A stretch of 64,000 bases of DNA from an uncultured Porphyromonadaceae bacterium (GCA_937921035.1 CALEUL010000061.1:158330-222329); one strand, 5' to 3'. Counted from the stretch's first letter, positions 1 through 8,818 are shown. Numbers and translations: made by a program. The notes: generated by a model from the letters alone, not told the origin.

Positions 1-1
1 G

Positions 2-1081
2 AAACGCTACGGATACCTGCAGGTTATCACCCCGCACATCGGCAACAAGCAGCTCTACGTAACATCCGGACACTACGCAAAATACGGCAAGGACTCCTTC
101 CAGCCCATCCACACACCCGAGGAAGGCGAGGAATACCTGCTCAAACCAATGAACTGCCCCCACCACTGCGAAATATTCCGTGCTCTGCCCCGCTCCTACC
201 GCGACCTGCCTCTGCGCCTGGCCGAATTCGGCACTGTATACCGCTACGAACAGAGCGGCGAGCTCCACGGCCTTACACGAGTACGCGGTTTCACGCAGGA
301 CGACGCGCACATTTTCTGCGCCCCCGAACAGATAAAGGACGAGTTCCTCAAAGTGATGGACATTATCCTGTATATCTTCAAGGCGCTCAATTTCGATAAC
401 TACGAGGCTCAGATTTCGCTGCGCGACCCCGAACACAAGGAAAAATACATCGGCAGCGACGAAAACTGGCACAAAGCAGAACAGGCCATCATCGAGGCAT
501 GCGCCGAAAAAGGCATAAACGCTCGCACAGAACTCGGCGAAGCTGCTTTCTACGGTCCCAAGCTCGACTTCATGGTCCGCGACGCTATCGGCCGCCGCTG
601 GCAGCTCGGCACAATCCAGGTAGACTACAACCTGCCCGAACGCTTCGAGCTGGAGTACACCGGCAGCGACAACGCCAAGCACCGCCCCGTAATGATTCAC
701 CGCGCCCCCTTCGGCTCGATGGAACGCTTCGTTGCCGTATTGCTCGAACACACCGCCGGACACTTCCCCCTCTGGCTCGCTCCCGAACAGGCTGTCATAA
801 TCCCTGTTAGCGACAAGTATCTCGACTACGCACGCAAGGTTGCCGACGAACTCGAAGAAAGCGATATCCGCGTGGAAATTGACTCGCGTAACGAGACCCT
901 CGGACGCAAAATACGCGACAACCAGCTCAAAAAAGTACCATACATGCTCGTTGTTGGCGAAAAAGAAGCCGAAAATGGCGAAGTTTCAGTAAGAAAACCG
1001 GGCCAAGGCGACTTAGGTTCGATGAAAATTGCTAACTTTGCACAGATTTTGACCGACGAAGTCAAACAAATGATTAACTAA
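2..1081 (+). CDS. thrS: Threonyl-tRNA synthetase, 5'-truncated by window edge
   Basis: This is the C-terminal ~359 residues of threonyl-tRNA synthetase, which charges tRNA-Thr with threonine in the cytoplasm. The frame is open from base 2, so the start lies outside the window. The class II catalytic core is visible: the MNCPHHCEIF segment with the zinc-binding Cys, the motif-2 region (LHGLTRVRGFTQDDAH), and motif 3 (HRAPFGSMERF) with the second zinc-ligand region. The last ~100 residues form the HGTP anticodon-binding domain (for example ETLGRKIRDNQLKKVPYMLVVG). It is followed 11 bases later by infC, the classic thrS-infC-rpmI-rplT order. The identification is certain; only the N-terminal TGS and editing domains are unseen. 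Confidence 0.98.
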   Translation, partial: KRYGYLQVITPHIGNKQLYVTSGHYAKYGKDSFQPIHTPEEGEEYLLKPMNCPHHCEIFRALPRSYRDLPLRLAEFGTVYRYEQSGELHGLTRVRGFTQDDAHIFCAPEQIKDEFLKVMDIILYIFKALNFDNYEAQISLRDPEHKEKYIGSDENWHKAEQAIIEACAEKGINARTELGEAAFYGPKLDFMVRDAIGRRWQLGTIQVDYNLPERFELEYTGSDNAKHRPVMIHRAPFGSMERFVAVLLEHTAGHFPLWLAPEQAVIIPVSDKYLDYARKVADELEESDIRVEIDSRNETLGRKIRDNQLKKVPYMLVVGEKEAENGEVSVRKPGQGDLGSMKIANFAQILTDEVKQMIN

Positions 1082-1092
1082 TAACCCCCTGA

Positions 1093-1695
1093 ATGGAGAA
1101 AAAACCCCCTTACAATCCCGCCGCTCGTCCTGCCGGACCGCGCAAACCCAATGGTCCCCAGCAGCACCGCGACCCACGCCAGGCAAAGCAAGTGCCCAAC
1201 AATATAAACGAGCACATCCGTGCCCGCGAAGTTCGACTTGTGGGCGATAACGTTACGCCCGGCATATACTCCATTCAAGAAGCTCAGCGCATAGCCGAGG
1301 AACTTGAACTCGATCTTGTCGAGATTTCCGCTCAGGCCGATCCTCCTGTCTGCAAAGTGCTCGATTACCAGAAGTACCTTTACCAGCAGAAGAAGAAAGC
1401 CAAGGAAATAAAGGCAAAATCAACACAGGTGGTTGTGAAAGAGATCCGTTTCGGACCTCAGACCGACGACCACGACTACAACTTCAAGCTCAAGCACGCC
1501 ATCGGCTTCCTTCAGGAAGGTGCGAAAGTAAAAGCTTACGTATTCTTCAAAGGCCGCTCCATTCTCTTCAAGGAACAGGGCGAAGTGCTTCTGCTTCGTT
1601 TCGCTAACGACCTCGAGGACTACGGCAAAGTTGAGCAGATGCCCCTCCTGGAAGGCAAGAGAATGATAATCATGATTTCGCCTAAAAAGAAATAA
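1093..1695 (+). CDS. infC: Translation initiation factor IF-3
   Basis: IF-3 binds the 30S subunit, prevents premature 50S joining and proofreads start-codon and initiator-tRNA pairing. The 200-residue product has a basic, proline-rich ~35-residue extension, then the N-domain (INEHIRAREVRLVGDN onward), a lysine-rich linker (YQQKKKAKEIKAK) and the C-domain (KEIRFGPQTDDHDYNFKLKHA through FFKGRSILFKEQG). In many bacteria infC begins with AUU; here an ATG sits 11 bases after the thrS stop and is taken as the start. The N-terminal extension is common in Bacteroidetes IF-3. It is part of the thrS-infC-rpmI-rplT operon. Confidence 0.97.
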   Translation: MEKKPPYNPAARPAGPRKPNGPQQHRDPRQAKQVPNNINEHIRAREVRLVGDNVTPGIYSIQEAQRIAEELELDLVEISAQADPPVCKVLDYQKYLYQQKKKAKEIKAKSTQVVVKEIRFGPQTDDHDYNFKLKHAIGFLQEGAKVKAYVFFKGRSILFKEQGEVLLLRFANDLEDYGKVEQMPLLEGKRMIIMISPKKK

Positions 1696-1757
1696 TTCAG
1701 GTCCGCCGTGCAGGCCTCTATTATACAACTCGAATTAACTAATTAACAAACAGACAA

Positions 1758-1955
1758 ATGCCCAAGATTAAAACTAACTCCGGTGCCAAAAAGAGGTTCG
1801 CCCTTACCGGATCAGGAAAAATCAAAAGAAAACACGCATTCAAGAGCCACATTCTGACTAAGAAAACCAAAAAGCAGAAACGCAACCTTACACACACCGG
1901 ACTCATCGCCCGCGTAGACGTAAAGGCCGTTAAAGCTCTTCTCGGTCTCAAATAA
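1758..1955 (+). CDS. rpmI: 50S ribosomal protein L35
   Basis: The 65-residue, very basic protein opens with MPKIKTNSGAKKRF and carries the KRKHAFKSHILTKKTKKQKRNL stretch typical of L35, a small late-assembling protein of the large ribosomal subunit. Its length matches the family. It lies between infC and rplT, with 62 and 119 bases of untranslated spacer. No promoter of the local TAnnTTTG type was seen in either spacer, so cotranscription is the simplest reading. Confidence 0.97.
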   Translation: MPKIKTNSGAKKRFALTGSGKIKRKHAFKSHILTKKTKKQKRNLTHTGLIARVDVKAVKALLGLK

Positions 1956-2074
1956 GCTCGCCTTTGCAAGTTTTCCAAATTAATTCGTGTTATTGTAATT
2001 TCATTATTAACCGAGTGTTTAGCCAAAAAGAGCCGGCGATCGTCGGACGCTAACATTCAAAAACTTCTGAAACA

Positions 2075-2425
2075 ATGCCAAGATCAGTCAATCACGTCGC
2101 TTCTCGCGCACGCCGCAAAAAAATCCTCAAACTTACACGAGGCTACTACGGCTGCCGCCGTAATGTGTGGACCGTTGCCAAAAACACATGGGAAAAAGGT
2201 CTCACATACGCTTATCGCGACCGCAAAGACAACAAAGCAAACTTCCGTGCCCTCTGGATTCAGCGTATCAACGCTGCTGCCCGCATGCACGACCTGAGCT
2301 ACTCCAAGCTCATGGGCCTTATCCACAAGAGCGGTATCGAAATCAACCGTAAAGTCCTCGCCGACCTCGCTCTCAACAACCCCGCTGCTTTCGCAGCTGT
2401 TGTAGAGAAAGTGAAGAACGCATAA
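2075..2425 (+). CDS. rplT: 50S ribosomal protein L20
   Basis: The 116-residue basic protein starts MPRSVNHVASRARRKKILK and contains the RGYYGCRRNVW and YAYRDRKDNKANFRALWIQRINAA blocks diagnostic of L20, which binds 23S rRNA and is needed early in 50S assembly. The length is normal. It is the last gene of the operon, and a strong hairpin terminator begins 22 bases after its stop. In other bacteria L20 represses its own operon; nothing in this leader could be assigned to such control. Confidence 0.97.
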   Translation: MPRSVNHVASRARRKKILKLTRGYYGCRRNVWTVAKNTWEKGLTYAYRDRKDNKANFRALWIQRINAAARMHDLSYSKLMGLIHKSGIEINRKVLADLALNNPAAFAAVVEKVKNA

Positions 2426-2446
2426 GCAGACTTTACCTTACCCCAC

Positions 2447-2472
2447 AGCGCGGCCTCGGCCGCGCTTTTTTT
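2447..2472 (+). terminator. Rho-independent terminator after rplT
   Basis: An 8-bp perfect GC-rich stem (AGCGCGGC / GCCGCGCT, loop CTCG) is followed directly by a run of seven T. It ends the thrS-infC-rpmI-rplT transcript. Confidence 0.93.
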
Positions 2473-2518
2473 ATGCCGGCATCACTCCCTCTACCACATC
2501 AACGGCCGGGAGATTGGC

Positions 2519-2560
2519 AAAAAAAGCCTCTCAGACGCCAAAGCGGAAACATCTGAGAGG
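2519..2560 (-). terminator. Rho-independent terminator for the minus-strand exporter operon
   Basis: CCTCTCAGA (2527-2535) and TCTGAGAGG (2552-2560) form a 9-bp stem with a 16-base loop. Read on the minus strand it is followed by GC and seven T. It lies 28 bases beyond the stop of the MFS transporter gene. Confidence 0.88.
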
Positions 2561-2587
2561 TATTATTTATCCAGTCTATCAGTTGTC

Positions 2588-4189
2588 CTATGCCGCCGCG
2601 GCTTCGCGGCGCACAAGCGAACGCATGCTGCGGCGGATGGTCTTCCACTTAGGGAATATAGCCCACGGCCGCATAGAACTGTAGCTGCACAGAATTACTG
2701 CGAGACTTACTATGCCTGCTATCAGCAGCCATCCATATATTTCCTTCATGGACTCCACAAGGGCCTGCCGCTGCACCATACCGTACAGTTCTCCCAGAGG
2801 AATATGCGGCACATGCGGATTAGTGTCGGTTATAGCACTCCCGAGCAGAGCGGAATTCGCAGCAATCGTGCGGCTGAGGAATTCGCCGATTACCGCGGGG
2901 CCGAAGGACGCGCCCATCACAGCGCCGAAGAAACCATTGACAACCAGCGCCTGCGGAAAAACAAAGAAATGCAGTCCGGAATGCACGATGGAGGTAAGGA
3001 ACACTATGGAGATGATAACCTCGGATGCTCCACGGCAGAACAACGGTATGAAAAGCATCTCTTTTTCTATATCATAGTCGATAAGGAAATAGAAATAGGC
3101 CAGATACACCGCCGCAAGGGCAAACGCTATGGCCGTTAGCGTCTTGTAGCGCCAACGCCGACGCGCAAAAGTGAAATATGTGAAGCCTACTCCGCACACG
3201 ATTCCGGCAAACACGTACCAGTTGAGGTCTACCAGGTTTGTTTCATCGAATCCGAGAATCCCGGATGCAAAGCCATTCTCGAACACGTGGCCCGGTGCCA
3301 TCAGAATATAGAAAACGGTATATATAATCATAGCGTACACAACGTTGCGGCGCGTCATGGCGGCAAAGGATATGTACGGATGGCGGAGGAACGACGCTCG
3401 CCATAGGTTAAGCGCCAGGCACGCAAGGCCGATAACCGTGGCTCCGCGTATTTCGGCCGCCTCCCACCAGTCGTAGTAATTGCCATAGATACACACGTAG
3501 GCAAAACAGAGCATGAATATGCTCCACAGCAACGAACCTATCCAGTCGATTCCGAGAAGAGGTATATACATAGGCCCGTGGACAGGACGCAGAAGCACGG
3601 CAACCATTATCATCACCAGTACCAGCAGACCCGTCATAATTACCGGCATGCACTCCCATTGGCTTACAAACGTTGTATAAACAGTGGCAACGCCGCCAAG
3701 CTGTATGGCGCCGTCCACCACAAGATAGACGTAGCAGAAGAACACGGCCATATCGCGCACGGGCGTGAGCCATAGCTGTATGGTGGAGTTACACAGGAAA
3801 GTGGCCCACATGCGGAACCAGCCTACAACAAGACAGCTTGCCACCAACAGCGGCACCGAGGTTGTTGTGGCGCACACAATATTCGCCGCTATCATTGCAG
3901 CGCAGCATATCAGCATGCCCGTGCGGCAGCTGTAGCGGAATTTGAGACGAAACATGACGGCAAAGTTCACCGACATGCCTACAAGCTGCGCCACTCCGGC
4001 CATCATAACATCCTGCTCCATCATCGCCGTACTGCCCACCATCTGCGAGGCGGCGGCAAGGTACACGCCGCCGCTGAACTGCACGACTATTACAAAGAAA
4101 ATGAACAGCCAGGGCTTGAGACGTTCCGGCACAATGCCAATGACATCGGGTATGCTGAACGCGCCCTGCTGTGCGTGAGGATTGCCCAT
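2588..4189 (-). CDS. EmrB-like MFS drug exporter (inner membrane)
   Basis: The 533-residue polytopic protein has about 14 hydrophobic segments and no signal peptide, which fits the DHA2/EmrB branch of the major facilitator superfamily in its divergent Bacteroidetes form. It starts 2 bases after the stop of an HlyD-type adaptor gene, which itself follows a TolC gene. The three therefore most likely form a tripartite pump spanning both membranes. Residues W-x-R-M-W after the fourth hydrophobic segment and the internal GRxxR-poor loops differ from classical EmrB, so substrates cannot be predicted. The C-terminus is basic (KTIRRSMRSLVRRE), as expected for a cytoplasmic tail. Confidence 0.85.
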   Translation of the reverse strand: MGNPHAQQGAFSIPDVIGIVPERLKPWLFIFFVIVVQFSGGVYLAAASQMVGSTAMMEQDVMMAGVAQLVGMSVNFAVMFRLKFRYSCRTGMLICCAAMIAANIVCATTTSVPLLVASCLVVGWFRMWATFLCNSTIQLWLTPVRDMAVFFCYVYLVVDGAIQLGGVATVYTTFVSQWECMPVIMTGLLVLVMIMVAVLLRPVHGPMYIPLLGIDWIGSLLWSIFMLCFAYVCIYGNYYDWWEAAEIRGATVIGLACLALNLWRASFLRHPYISFAAMTRRNVVYAMIIYTVFYILMAPGHVFENGFASGILGFDETNLVDLNWYVFAGIVCGVGFTYFTFARRRWRYKTLTAIAFALAAVYLAYFYFLIDYDIEKEMLFIPLFCRGASEVIISIVFLTSIVHSGLHFFVFPQALVVNGFFGAVMGASFGPAVIGEFLSRTIAANSALLGSAITDTNPHVPHIPLGELYGMVQRQALVESMKEIYGWLLIAGIVSLAVILCSYSSMRPWAIFPKWKTIRRSMRSLVRREAAAA

Positions 4190-4191
4190 TG

Positions 4192-5175
4192 TTATTTAAT
4201 GACACATTCCACATTCATTCCCGCGCGCAGCTTCTGCATGGCCGCGGAATCATTGTCGCTGTCAAAAGCTATCCTTACAGGCACACGCTGGCGCACCTTT
4301 ACGAAGTTGCCCGCCGAGTTGTCCTGCGGGAGCAGCGACACAGCCGCGCCTGTAGCCTTGGATATGGCCGATACGGTACCGTGGAAAACAGTGCCAGGTA
4401 TGGCGTCTACCTTTATCTCGGCCTCGCTGCCTATGGCTATACCCTTGAGCTGAGTTTCCTTGTAGTTGGCAGTTACCCACACATCGCCGCAGTCTACCAC
4501 GTCGAGCAGCGTCTGGCCCGGCTGAACGAGCTGACCTACCTGAATGTCCTTACGCGAAGCGTAGCCGTAACACGGCGCCACCACAACAGTGTACGACAGA
4601 TTCAGTTCCGCCGTTTCCACAAGAGCCTTGGCCAGGTCTATGCCGGCATCGCTCTGTTCGGAACGGCGGCGGCTCTCGTCTACGCGGCGGTCGGCTGCCT
4701 CAAGCTGTCGGCTAAGCATGTCGTATCGTGCCTTTGCAGCCTCATAGGCGGTTTTGGCGCCGTCGTACTGCTGCTGTGTTACGGCGTTCTGCTTCAGCAG
4801 TTCGCTGTAGCGGTTAAAGTCGGTGCGAGCATTCTCCATCAGCACACGCGCTTCCTCTATGCTCGCCTTGCTCACTGCTGAGTTAGCGCCCGCTACGCTT
4901 ATCCCACGTTCGGCCAGACCTTTGCCTGCAAGGGCGTTGGCATAGTCGGCCTGGGCACGCGCAAGGGCAAGACGCATGTCGGCGTCGTCGATAATCACAA
5001 GGGTATCGCCCTTGTTCACCTTGCTGAATTCATCGAAGCGTATTTCCTTGATGTAGCCCTGCACGCGGCTTACGATGGGTACAATCTGCTGGCGCACCTG
5101 AGCGTTGTCGGTGAATTCGCCTTTGCCGAAGTACATCAGTTTGCTAAGCGCCCATACAGCGGCGCAGACAATCAC
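4192..5175 (-). CDS. HlyD/EmrA-type membrane-fusion adaptor, N-terminus frame-disrupted
   Basis: The protein is a periplasmic adaptor linking an inner-membrane pump to a TolC channel. It has an N-terminal membrane helix, a first lipoyl half (FTDNAQVRQQIVPIVSRVQGYI), a long alpha-helical hairpin rich in Ala, Arg and Glu, the second lipoyl half (LSYTVVVAPCYGYASRKDIQVG) and a beta-barrel (ANYKETQLKGIAIGSEAEIKVD). The open frame offers only GTG at 5175, which cuts into the membrane helix. An ATG at 5224 overlaps the tolC stop (ATGA) and encodes MKQHTKK, but it is one base out of frame. Removing one A from the A5 run at 5202-5206 would give a perfect start, MKQHTKKIASYIV. The intact gene would be 4192-5224. 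Confidence 0.85.
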   Translation of the reverse strand: MIVCAAVWALSKLMYFGKGEFTDNAQVRQQIVPIVSRVQGYIKEIRFDEFSKVNKGDTLVIIDDADMRLALARAQADYANALAGKGLAERGISVAGANSAVSKASIEEARVLMENARTDFNRYSELLKQNAVTQQQYDGAKTAYEAAKARYDMLSRQLEAADRRVDESRRRSEQSDAGIDLAKALVETAELNLSYTVVVAPCYGYASRKDIQVGQLVQPGQTLLDVVDCGDVWVTANYKETQLKGIAIGSEAEIKVDAIPGTVFHGTVSAISKATGAAVSLLPQDNSAGNFVKVRQRVPVRIAFDSDNDSAAMQKLRAGMNVECVIK

Positions 5176-5220
5176 TGCCGCCGTTACGATATACGACGCT
5201 ATTTTTCTTTGTATGCTGTT

Positions 5221-6522
5221 TCATATTTTTCCGGATGTGAACAGAAGTTTATAATGATAATAAATAATGTCGATGCGCGCATTCACAAGTTTTTGCTCGG
5301 CATCGAGTTTTGCATTGGCGGCATCAAGCAAATCGGTTATCAGCGCCATGCCCGAGTTGTAGCGCAGCGCAACAGTACGATAATTGATATCGGCCAGTTC
5401 TACGCTTTTTTTCTGAGTGGACAGCTCCTCGAAGGCTTCGAGGTAGCGAGTGTAATCGCTGCGTATGCCAAGTTCGATGTTGTCGCGGGCTGCCTCAAGT
5501 TCCTGGCGGGCGCGCAGTGTGGCGGCACGGCTTTTGGCGAGGCGCCTGTCTGTCTTGAACAGGCTCGACAGATTGTAGCTCACGCCCACACCGACGTACC
5601 AGTAGCTCAGATTGCGGTTTATCGGCGGTATTTCCACCAGGATTGGGCCGTCCATTGTCCATCCCGCCTTTATACCGATGTGCGGCAGATAGTCGGCACG
5701 CACAATATCCTCGGCCTTGCGGCTTATGTCCACCCCCTTGCCAGCAAGCTGAATCGCGGGCGCCGAAGTGGCTGCTTCCTGCCACGACCGCTCGTTGCCT
5801 TTTGCCGGAAGCGCCGACAGCATAAGCGTGTCAGGCACCACTTCCGTACCTTCCGGCAGACCTGCGTTTATAACGAGGCTGCTGTTCAGAATCTTAAGAC
5901 TGTTCTGCAGCTTGGTTTCCTGTAGCCTGAGGTTGGCCACAAGCAACTCGTAGCGCGTAACATCGTTGTGCAGAGCCACACCCTGGCTATGGCGTGCCCG
6001 CATCTCTTCAAGCACCTGTTCGGCCTGGCCTATGTTCTGGCGCACCACATCGAGCAGATTGTGGCATTTGTAGATGTCGAGATAATTGCCAGCAAGCAGA
6101 AAACGGATATTGTCGCGCTGCAAGTCGGATCGATACCTTGCCGCCGTCGATTCCATCTCGGCAATATCTATGGCACCGGATATGGCTCCGCCGGTATAGA
6201 CAGGCTGGGTAATATTCAGCGAAAGACCGGTACCGAGGTGTGGAATAGGAGCCTTCTGATAGTCGCTGAAATCTCGCCGCGTGGTAAAACCGTCGCCGAT
6301 ATAGCTCACCGACAGCGATACATCCACGTCCGGCAGACGCCCCGAACGGGCTACCGCCATCTGGCGCTCAGCCTCCTGCTGCGCCGTGAAATAGGGTTGC
6401 AGCTGCGCGCTGTTGCTCTCTGCCGTGGCAAAGATTTCCTCGAGCGTAAACACCCGCGGCTGCGCCTCCGCAACTCCTCCCGCAAGGGCCAAAGCCCCTG
6501 CAAGAAGTGCATAATACTTCAT
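5221..6522 (-). CDS. TolC-family outer-membrane efflux channel
   Basis: The 433-residue outer-membrane factor has a cleavable signal peptide (MKYYALLAGALALAGGVAEA-QP) and two repeats of long helices and beta strands typical of TolC. Visible markers include LEEIFATAESNSAQLQ near the N-terminus and YNSGMALITDLLDAANAKLDAE near the C-terminus. It is the first gene of the minus-strand TolC-adaptor-MFS operon. Its TGA overlaps an ATG for the adaptor (ATGA), so translation is probably coupled. A promoter candidate lies ~270 bases upstream, giving a long leader. Confidence 0.92.
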   Translation of the reverse strand: MKYYALLAGALALAGGVAEAQPRVFTLEEIFATAESNSAQLQPYFTAQQEAERQMAVARSGRLPDVDVSLSVSYIGDGFTTRRDFSDYQKAPIPHLGTGLSLNITQPVYTGGAISGAIDIAEMESTAARYRSDLQRDNIRFLLAGNYLDIYKCHNLLDVVRQNIGQAEQVLEEMRARHSQGVALHNDVTRYELLVANLRLQETKLQNSLKILNSSLVINAGLPEGTEVVPDTLMLSALPAKGNERSWQEAATSAPAIQLAGKGVDISRKAEDIVRADYLPHIGIKAGWTMDGPILVEIPPINRNLSYWYVGVGVSYNLSSLFKTDRRLAKSRAATLRARQELEAARDNIELGIRSDYTRYLEAFEELSTQKKSVELADINYRTVALRYNSGMALITDLLDAANAKLDAEQKLVNARIDIIYYHYKLLFTSGKI

Positions 6523-6793
6523 ATTGTGATAAAATTTGATAGAAAATTACTGGTAACAGCCGCCATTCACGCACACCTTACCTCGCAGACCCGTACTCCA
6601 GGTCGCGAAAACAATTAAAACAGTGTGTTACAGGCGGAAAAAGTATGCCTTGCCGCGCAATCGCTGCGCCTCAGGGCCCGAACGGAACGTTTAGCGCATA
6701 GTGCGCCAGCTGGCCTTGCACTGATAACGCTCAATGCTGATAATGGAGAATGATATTGGCAGACAATCGTTCATATGTTCTTTAATGACGCTG

Positions 6794-6826
6794 CAAAGTT
6801 AGCGAAAAAAATCCAAACGTTCCAAA
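6794..6826 (-). promoter_or_regulatory. Bacteroidetes-type promoter for the tolC operon
   Basis: On the minus strand a TAACTTTG -7 box (6794-6801) is preceded, 21 bases upstream, by TTTG (6823-6826). This matches the Bacteroidetes housekeeping promoter form. Confidence 0.6.
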
Positions 6827-6913
6827 AAATAGTGCCGTCCGGGCCCACCCCGCCGCTAATTGCGGAATTTTGCAGAATTTGCAGGGTTTTCTGAATTCTT
6901 ATATTTTTTGTAG

Positions 6914-6921
6914 TATATTTG
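6914..6921 (+). promoter_or_regulatory. Promoter -7 box (TATATTTG) for the SGNH hydrolase gene
   Basis: TATATTTG matches the TAnnTTTG consensus and lies 26 bases before the ATG at 6948. No clean -33 TTTG was found at the usual spacing. Confidence 0.55.
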
Positions 6922-6947
6922 CAGCGTCAAAAAATTGCAATGGAACA

Positions 6948-7643
6948 ATGAAAAGATACTTCAGAAACGCCGCCGCGGTTGTTATGTTTGCTGCGGCCTC
7001 TTTCAGCTGCGGAGCAGTGCGCCCCGACTGGATTAACTACGAAAAATACGAAACGGCCAACCAGGAACTTAAGAATATGCCCGACAACGGCAAGCGCGTG
7101 GTTTTCTTCGGGAATTCCATAACCGAGTTCTGGGCGTCGCGACGTCCGTTTTTCCAAAACAACGGTTTCATTGGACGCGGAATCAGCGGACAGACAACAT
7201 ACCAGTTTCTAAGCCGCTTCCGCGAAGATGTGGTTGAACTGCATCCGGCTGTGGTGGTTATAAACGCGGGCACCAACGATGTTGCCGAGAACACCCATGC
7301 GTTCAACCCCAGACGCACAATCGGCAATATAAAATCGATGGTGGAAATAGCCCGCGCCAACGGCATAAAGATTATCCTTACCACTACCCTGCCAAGCGCA
7401 TCCTTCGGCTGGAACAAAACCATTACCGACGCGCCCGAGAAAATTTCAGCCCTCAACAAAGAGCTCAAAGCCTACGCCGCGCAAGAGGATATTCCTTTTG
7501 TGGACTACTTCAGCGCCGTGGTCGCCGACGACGGACGGGCAATAGACCCGGCATGCAGCAGCGACGGTGTTCATCCCAACGACGAGGGCTACTCCAGAAT
7601 GGAGGCGCTCATCCTCCCGGTTGTGAAAAAGGTGCTGGAATAA
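6948..7643 (+). CDS. SGNH/GDSL-family lipoprotein hydrolase
   Basis: The 231-residue protein starts with a lipoprotein-like signal (MKRYFRNAAAVVMFAAASFSC), so it is probably exported and lipidated. It shows the SGNH blocks: block I FFGNSITEFW with the nucleophile Ser, block II GRGISGQTT, block III INAGTNDVAEN, and block V DGVHPNDEGY with the catalytic Asp and His. Such enzymes in this phylum are commonly carbohydrate esterases or phospholipase-like hydrolases; the substrate here is unknown. A longer frame reaches back to 6870, but the promoter at 6914-6921 and the signal peptide both favour ATG 6948. Confidence 0.88.
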   Translation: MKRYFRNAAAVVMFAAASFSCGAVRPDWINYEKYETANQELKNMPDNGKRVVFFGNSITEFWASRRPFFQNNGFIGRGISGQTTYQFLSRFREDVVELHPAVVVINAGTNDVAENTHAFNPRRTIGNIKSMVEIARANGIKIILTTTLPSASFGWNKTITDAPEKISALNKELKAYAAQEDIPFVDYFSAVVADDGRAIDPACSSDGVHPNDEGYSRMEALILPVVKKVLE

Positions 7644-7676
7644 ATTGCCGAGCATGGTTTTTATTGGAGATTTTCG

Positions 7677-7684
7677 TACTTTTG
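7677..7684 (+). promoter_or_regulatory. Promoter -7 box (TACTTTTG)
   Basis: TACTTTTG matches TAnnTTTG and lies 31 bases before the glycosyltransferase ATG at 7716. It probably drives the run of overlapping genes from 7716 to ruvC. Confidence 0.5.
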
Positions 7685-7715
7685 CATAAAACTTCATTGC
7701 AAGCAACAAAACGAG

Positions 7716-8477
7716 ATGACTCCCCTCTTTGCCATAATCACCGCCACATACAACGCGCAGGACACCATCGGACGAACACTCGAAAGCGTGGACAGCCAGA
7801 CGTGCACAGACTACGAACACCTGATCGTTGACGGAGCCTCGCGCGATGCCACAATCGATATCGTGCGCGCGCACGAAAATCCCCTGCGCTCATTCATCAG
7901 CGAACGCGACGGCGGTCTGTACGACGCCATGAACAAAGGCATTTCCGCTACACGGGGACGATATCTAATTTTCCTCAATGCCGGCGACAAGTTCCACAGC
8001 CCCGACACTCTCGAGACTCTGAAACAGTCTGTTCTGAAAAACAATCTGCCCGGAATAATATACGGACAGACGTTGGTGGTGGACAACGACGGCTCGCCAT
8101 TAGGCCCGCGCCATCTCTCGGCACCGGAAGACCTTACCCTGAAAAGTTTCAGCAAAGGTATGCTCGTATGCCATCAGGCCTTTATCCCATTGCGCAAGAT
8201 AACCGGTTTCTACAACCTCAGCTACCGATTCTCCGCCGACTACGAATGGTGCATCCGATGCCTGCAGCACTCGCGCAAAAACATAGGGCTCACCGACACA
8301 TATTTGGTAGACTATCTCAGCGAGGGCCTTACTACCCGCAACAAGATACCGTCGCTAAAGGAACGCTTCCGCATAATGTGCATATATTACGGCGTACTTA
8401 CCACGGTTGCCAACCATATTTCCTTCGTATTCCGCTGCCTACGGCGTCATGCGGCAAAAAAGAAAGCACACACATGA
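7716..8477 (+). CDS. Family 2 glycosyltransferase
   Basis: The 253-residue cytoplasmic enzyme has the GT-A fold signature: FAIITATYNAQDTIGRTLESV at the N-terminus, a nucleotide-binding Asp region (YEHLIVDGASRDATIDIV), and GGLYDAMNKGI followed by YLIFLNAGDKF, where a DxD is replaced by NAGD. The pattern resembles WcaE/WcaA-type transferases that add sugars during glycan assembly. The substrate is unknown. Its stop overlaps the next ATG (ATGA), so it is translationally coupled to a DUF4286 gene, although no functional link between them is obvious. Confidence 0.9.
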   Translation: MTPLFAIITATYNAQDTIGRTLESVDSQTCTDYEHLIVDGASRDATIDIVRAHENPLRSFISERDGGLYDAMNKGISATRGRYLIFLNAGDKFHSPDTLETLKQSVLKNNLPGIIYGQTLVVDNDGSPLGPRHLSAPEDLTLKSFSKGMLVCHQAFIPLRKITGFYNLSYRFSADYEWCIRCLQHSRKNIGLTDTYLVDYLSEGLTTRNKIPSLKERFRIMCIYYGVLTTVANHISFVFRCLRRHAAKKKAHT

Positions 8478-8818
8478 TACTGATAAACACCACATTCAGC
8501 GTCGATGCCGGCATAGCACCGGCATTCATTGATTTTCTCCGCGACACCTATATCCCTTTAGGACGGCAGTGCGGAATGTACGCACCGCTTGTTAGCGAAC
8601 TGCGCGGCCACGCCGAGGCCGACATAAACGGCAATGTTCCGCGCACAATAGCCATCCAGATGCGCGCCCCGTCGGCAAAACACCTGGGCGAATTCCGCAA
8701 CGACGTTCTCCCTTCCGTAAACCGTACAATCGCATCCCGATGGGGCATGGGAGTGGCTATGTTCGAAAGTGTTCTCGACATTCTTCACGACCCCGAGAAA
8801 CAGGATTCCCGAAAATGA
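8474..8818 (+). CDS. DUF4286 family protein
   Basis: The 114-residue protein begins MILINTTFSVDAGIAPAF and contains FLRDTYIPLGRQCG, matching the small DUF4286 family of Bacteroidetes, which is thought to adopt a ferredoxin-like alpha/beta fold. Its function is unknown. The start was chosen because ATG overlaps the upstream glycosyltransferase stop as ATGA; the longer frame from 8168 lies in shadow of that gene. Its own stop overlaps the ruvC ATG in the same manner, so the three genes form a tightly coupled run. Confidence 0.82.
   Translation: MILINTTFSVDAGIAPAFIDFLRDTYIPLGRQCGMYAPLVSELRGHAEADINGNVPRTIAIQMRAPSAKHLGEFRNDVLPSVNRTIASRWGMGVAMFESVLDILHDPEKQDSRK

Larger units (their letters stand above)
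6523..6947. other. 425-base divergent intergenic region
   Basis: No credible gene was seen here. The region separates divergent genes and holds a minus-strand promoter near 6794-6826 and a plus-strand promoter at 6914-6921. The ~270-base leader in front of tolC contains a small perfect hairpin (GCGCA-TAG-TGCGC at about 6696-6708), but no riboswitch or attenuator could be recognised. Confidence 0.6.

Noticed and set aside
6870..6947. Longer N-terminus for the SGNH hydrolase
   Set aside because: It would overlap the promoter box and place a signal peptide internally; ATG 6948 gives a normal lipoprotein signal.
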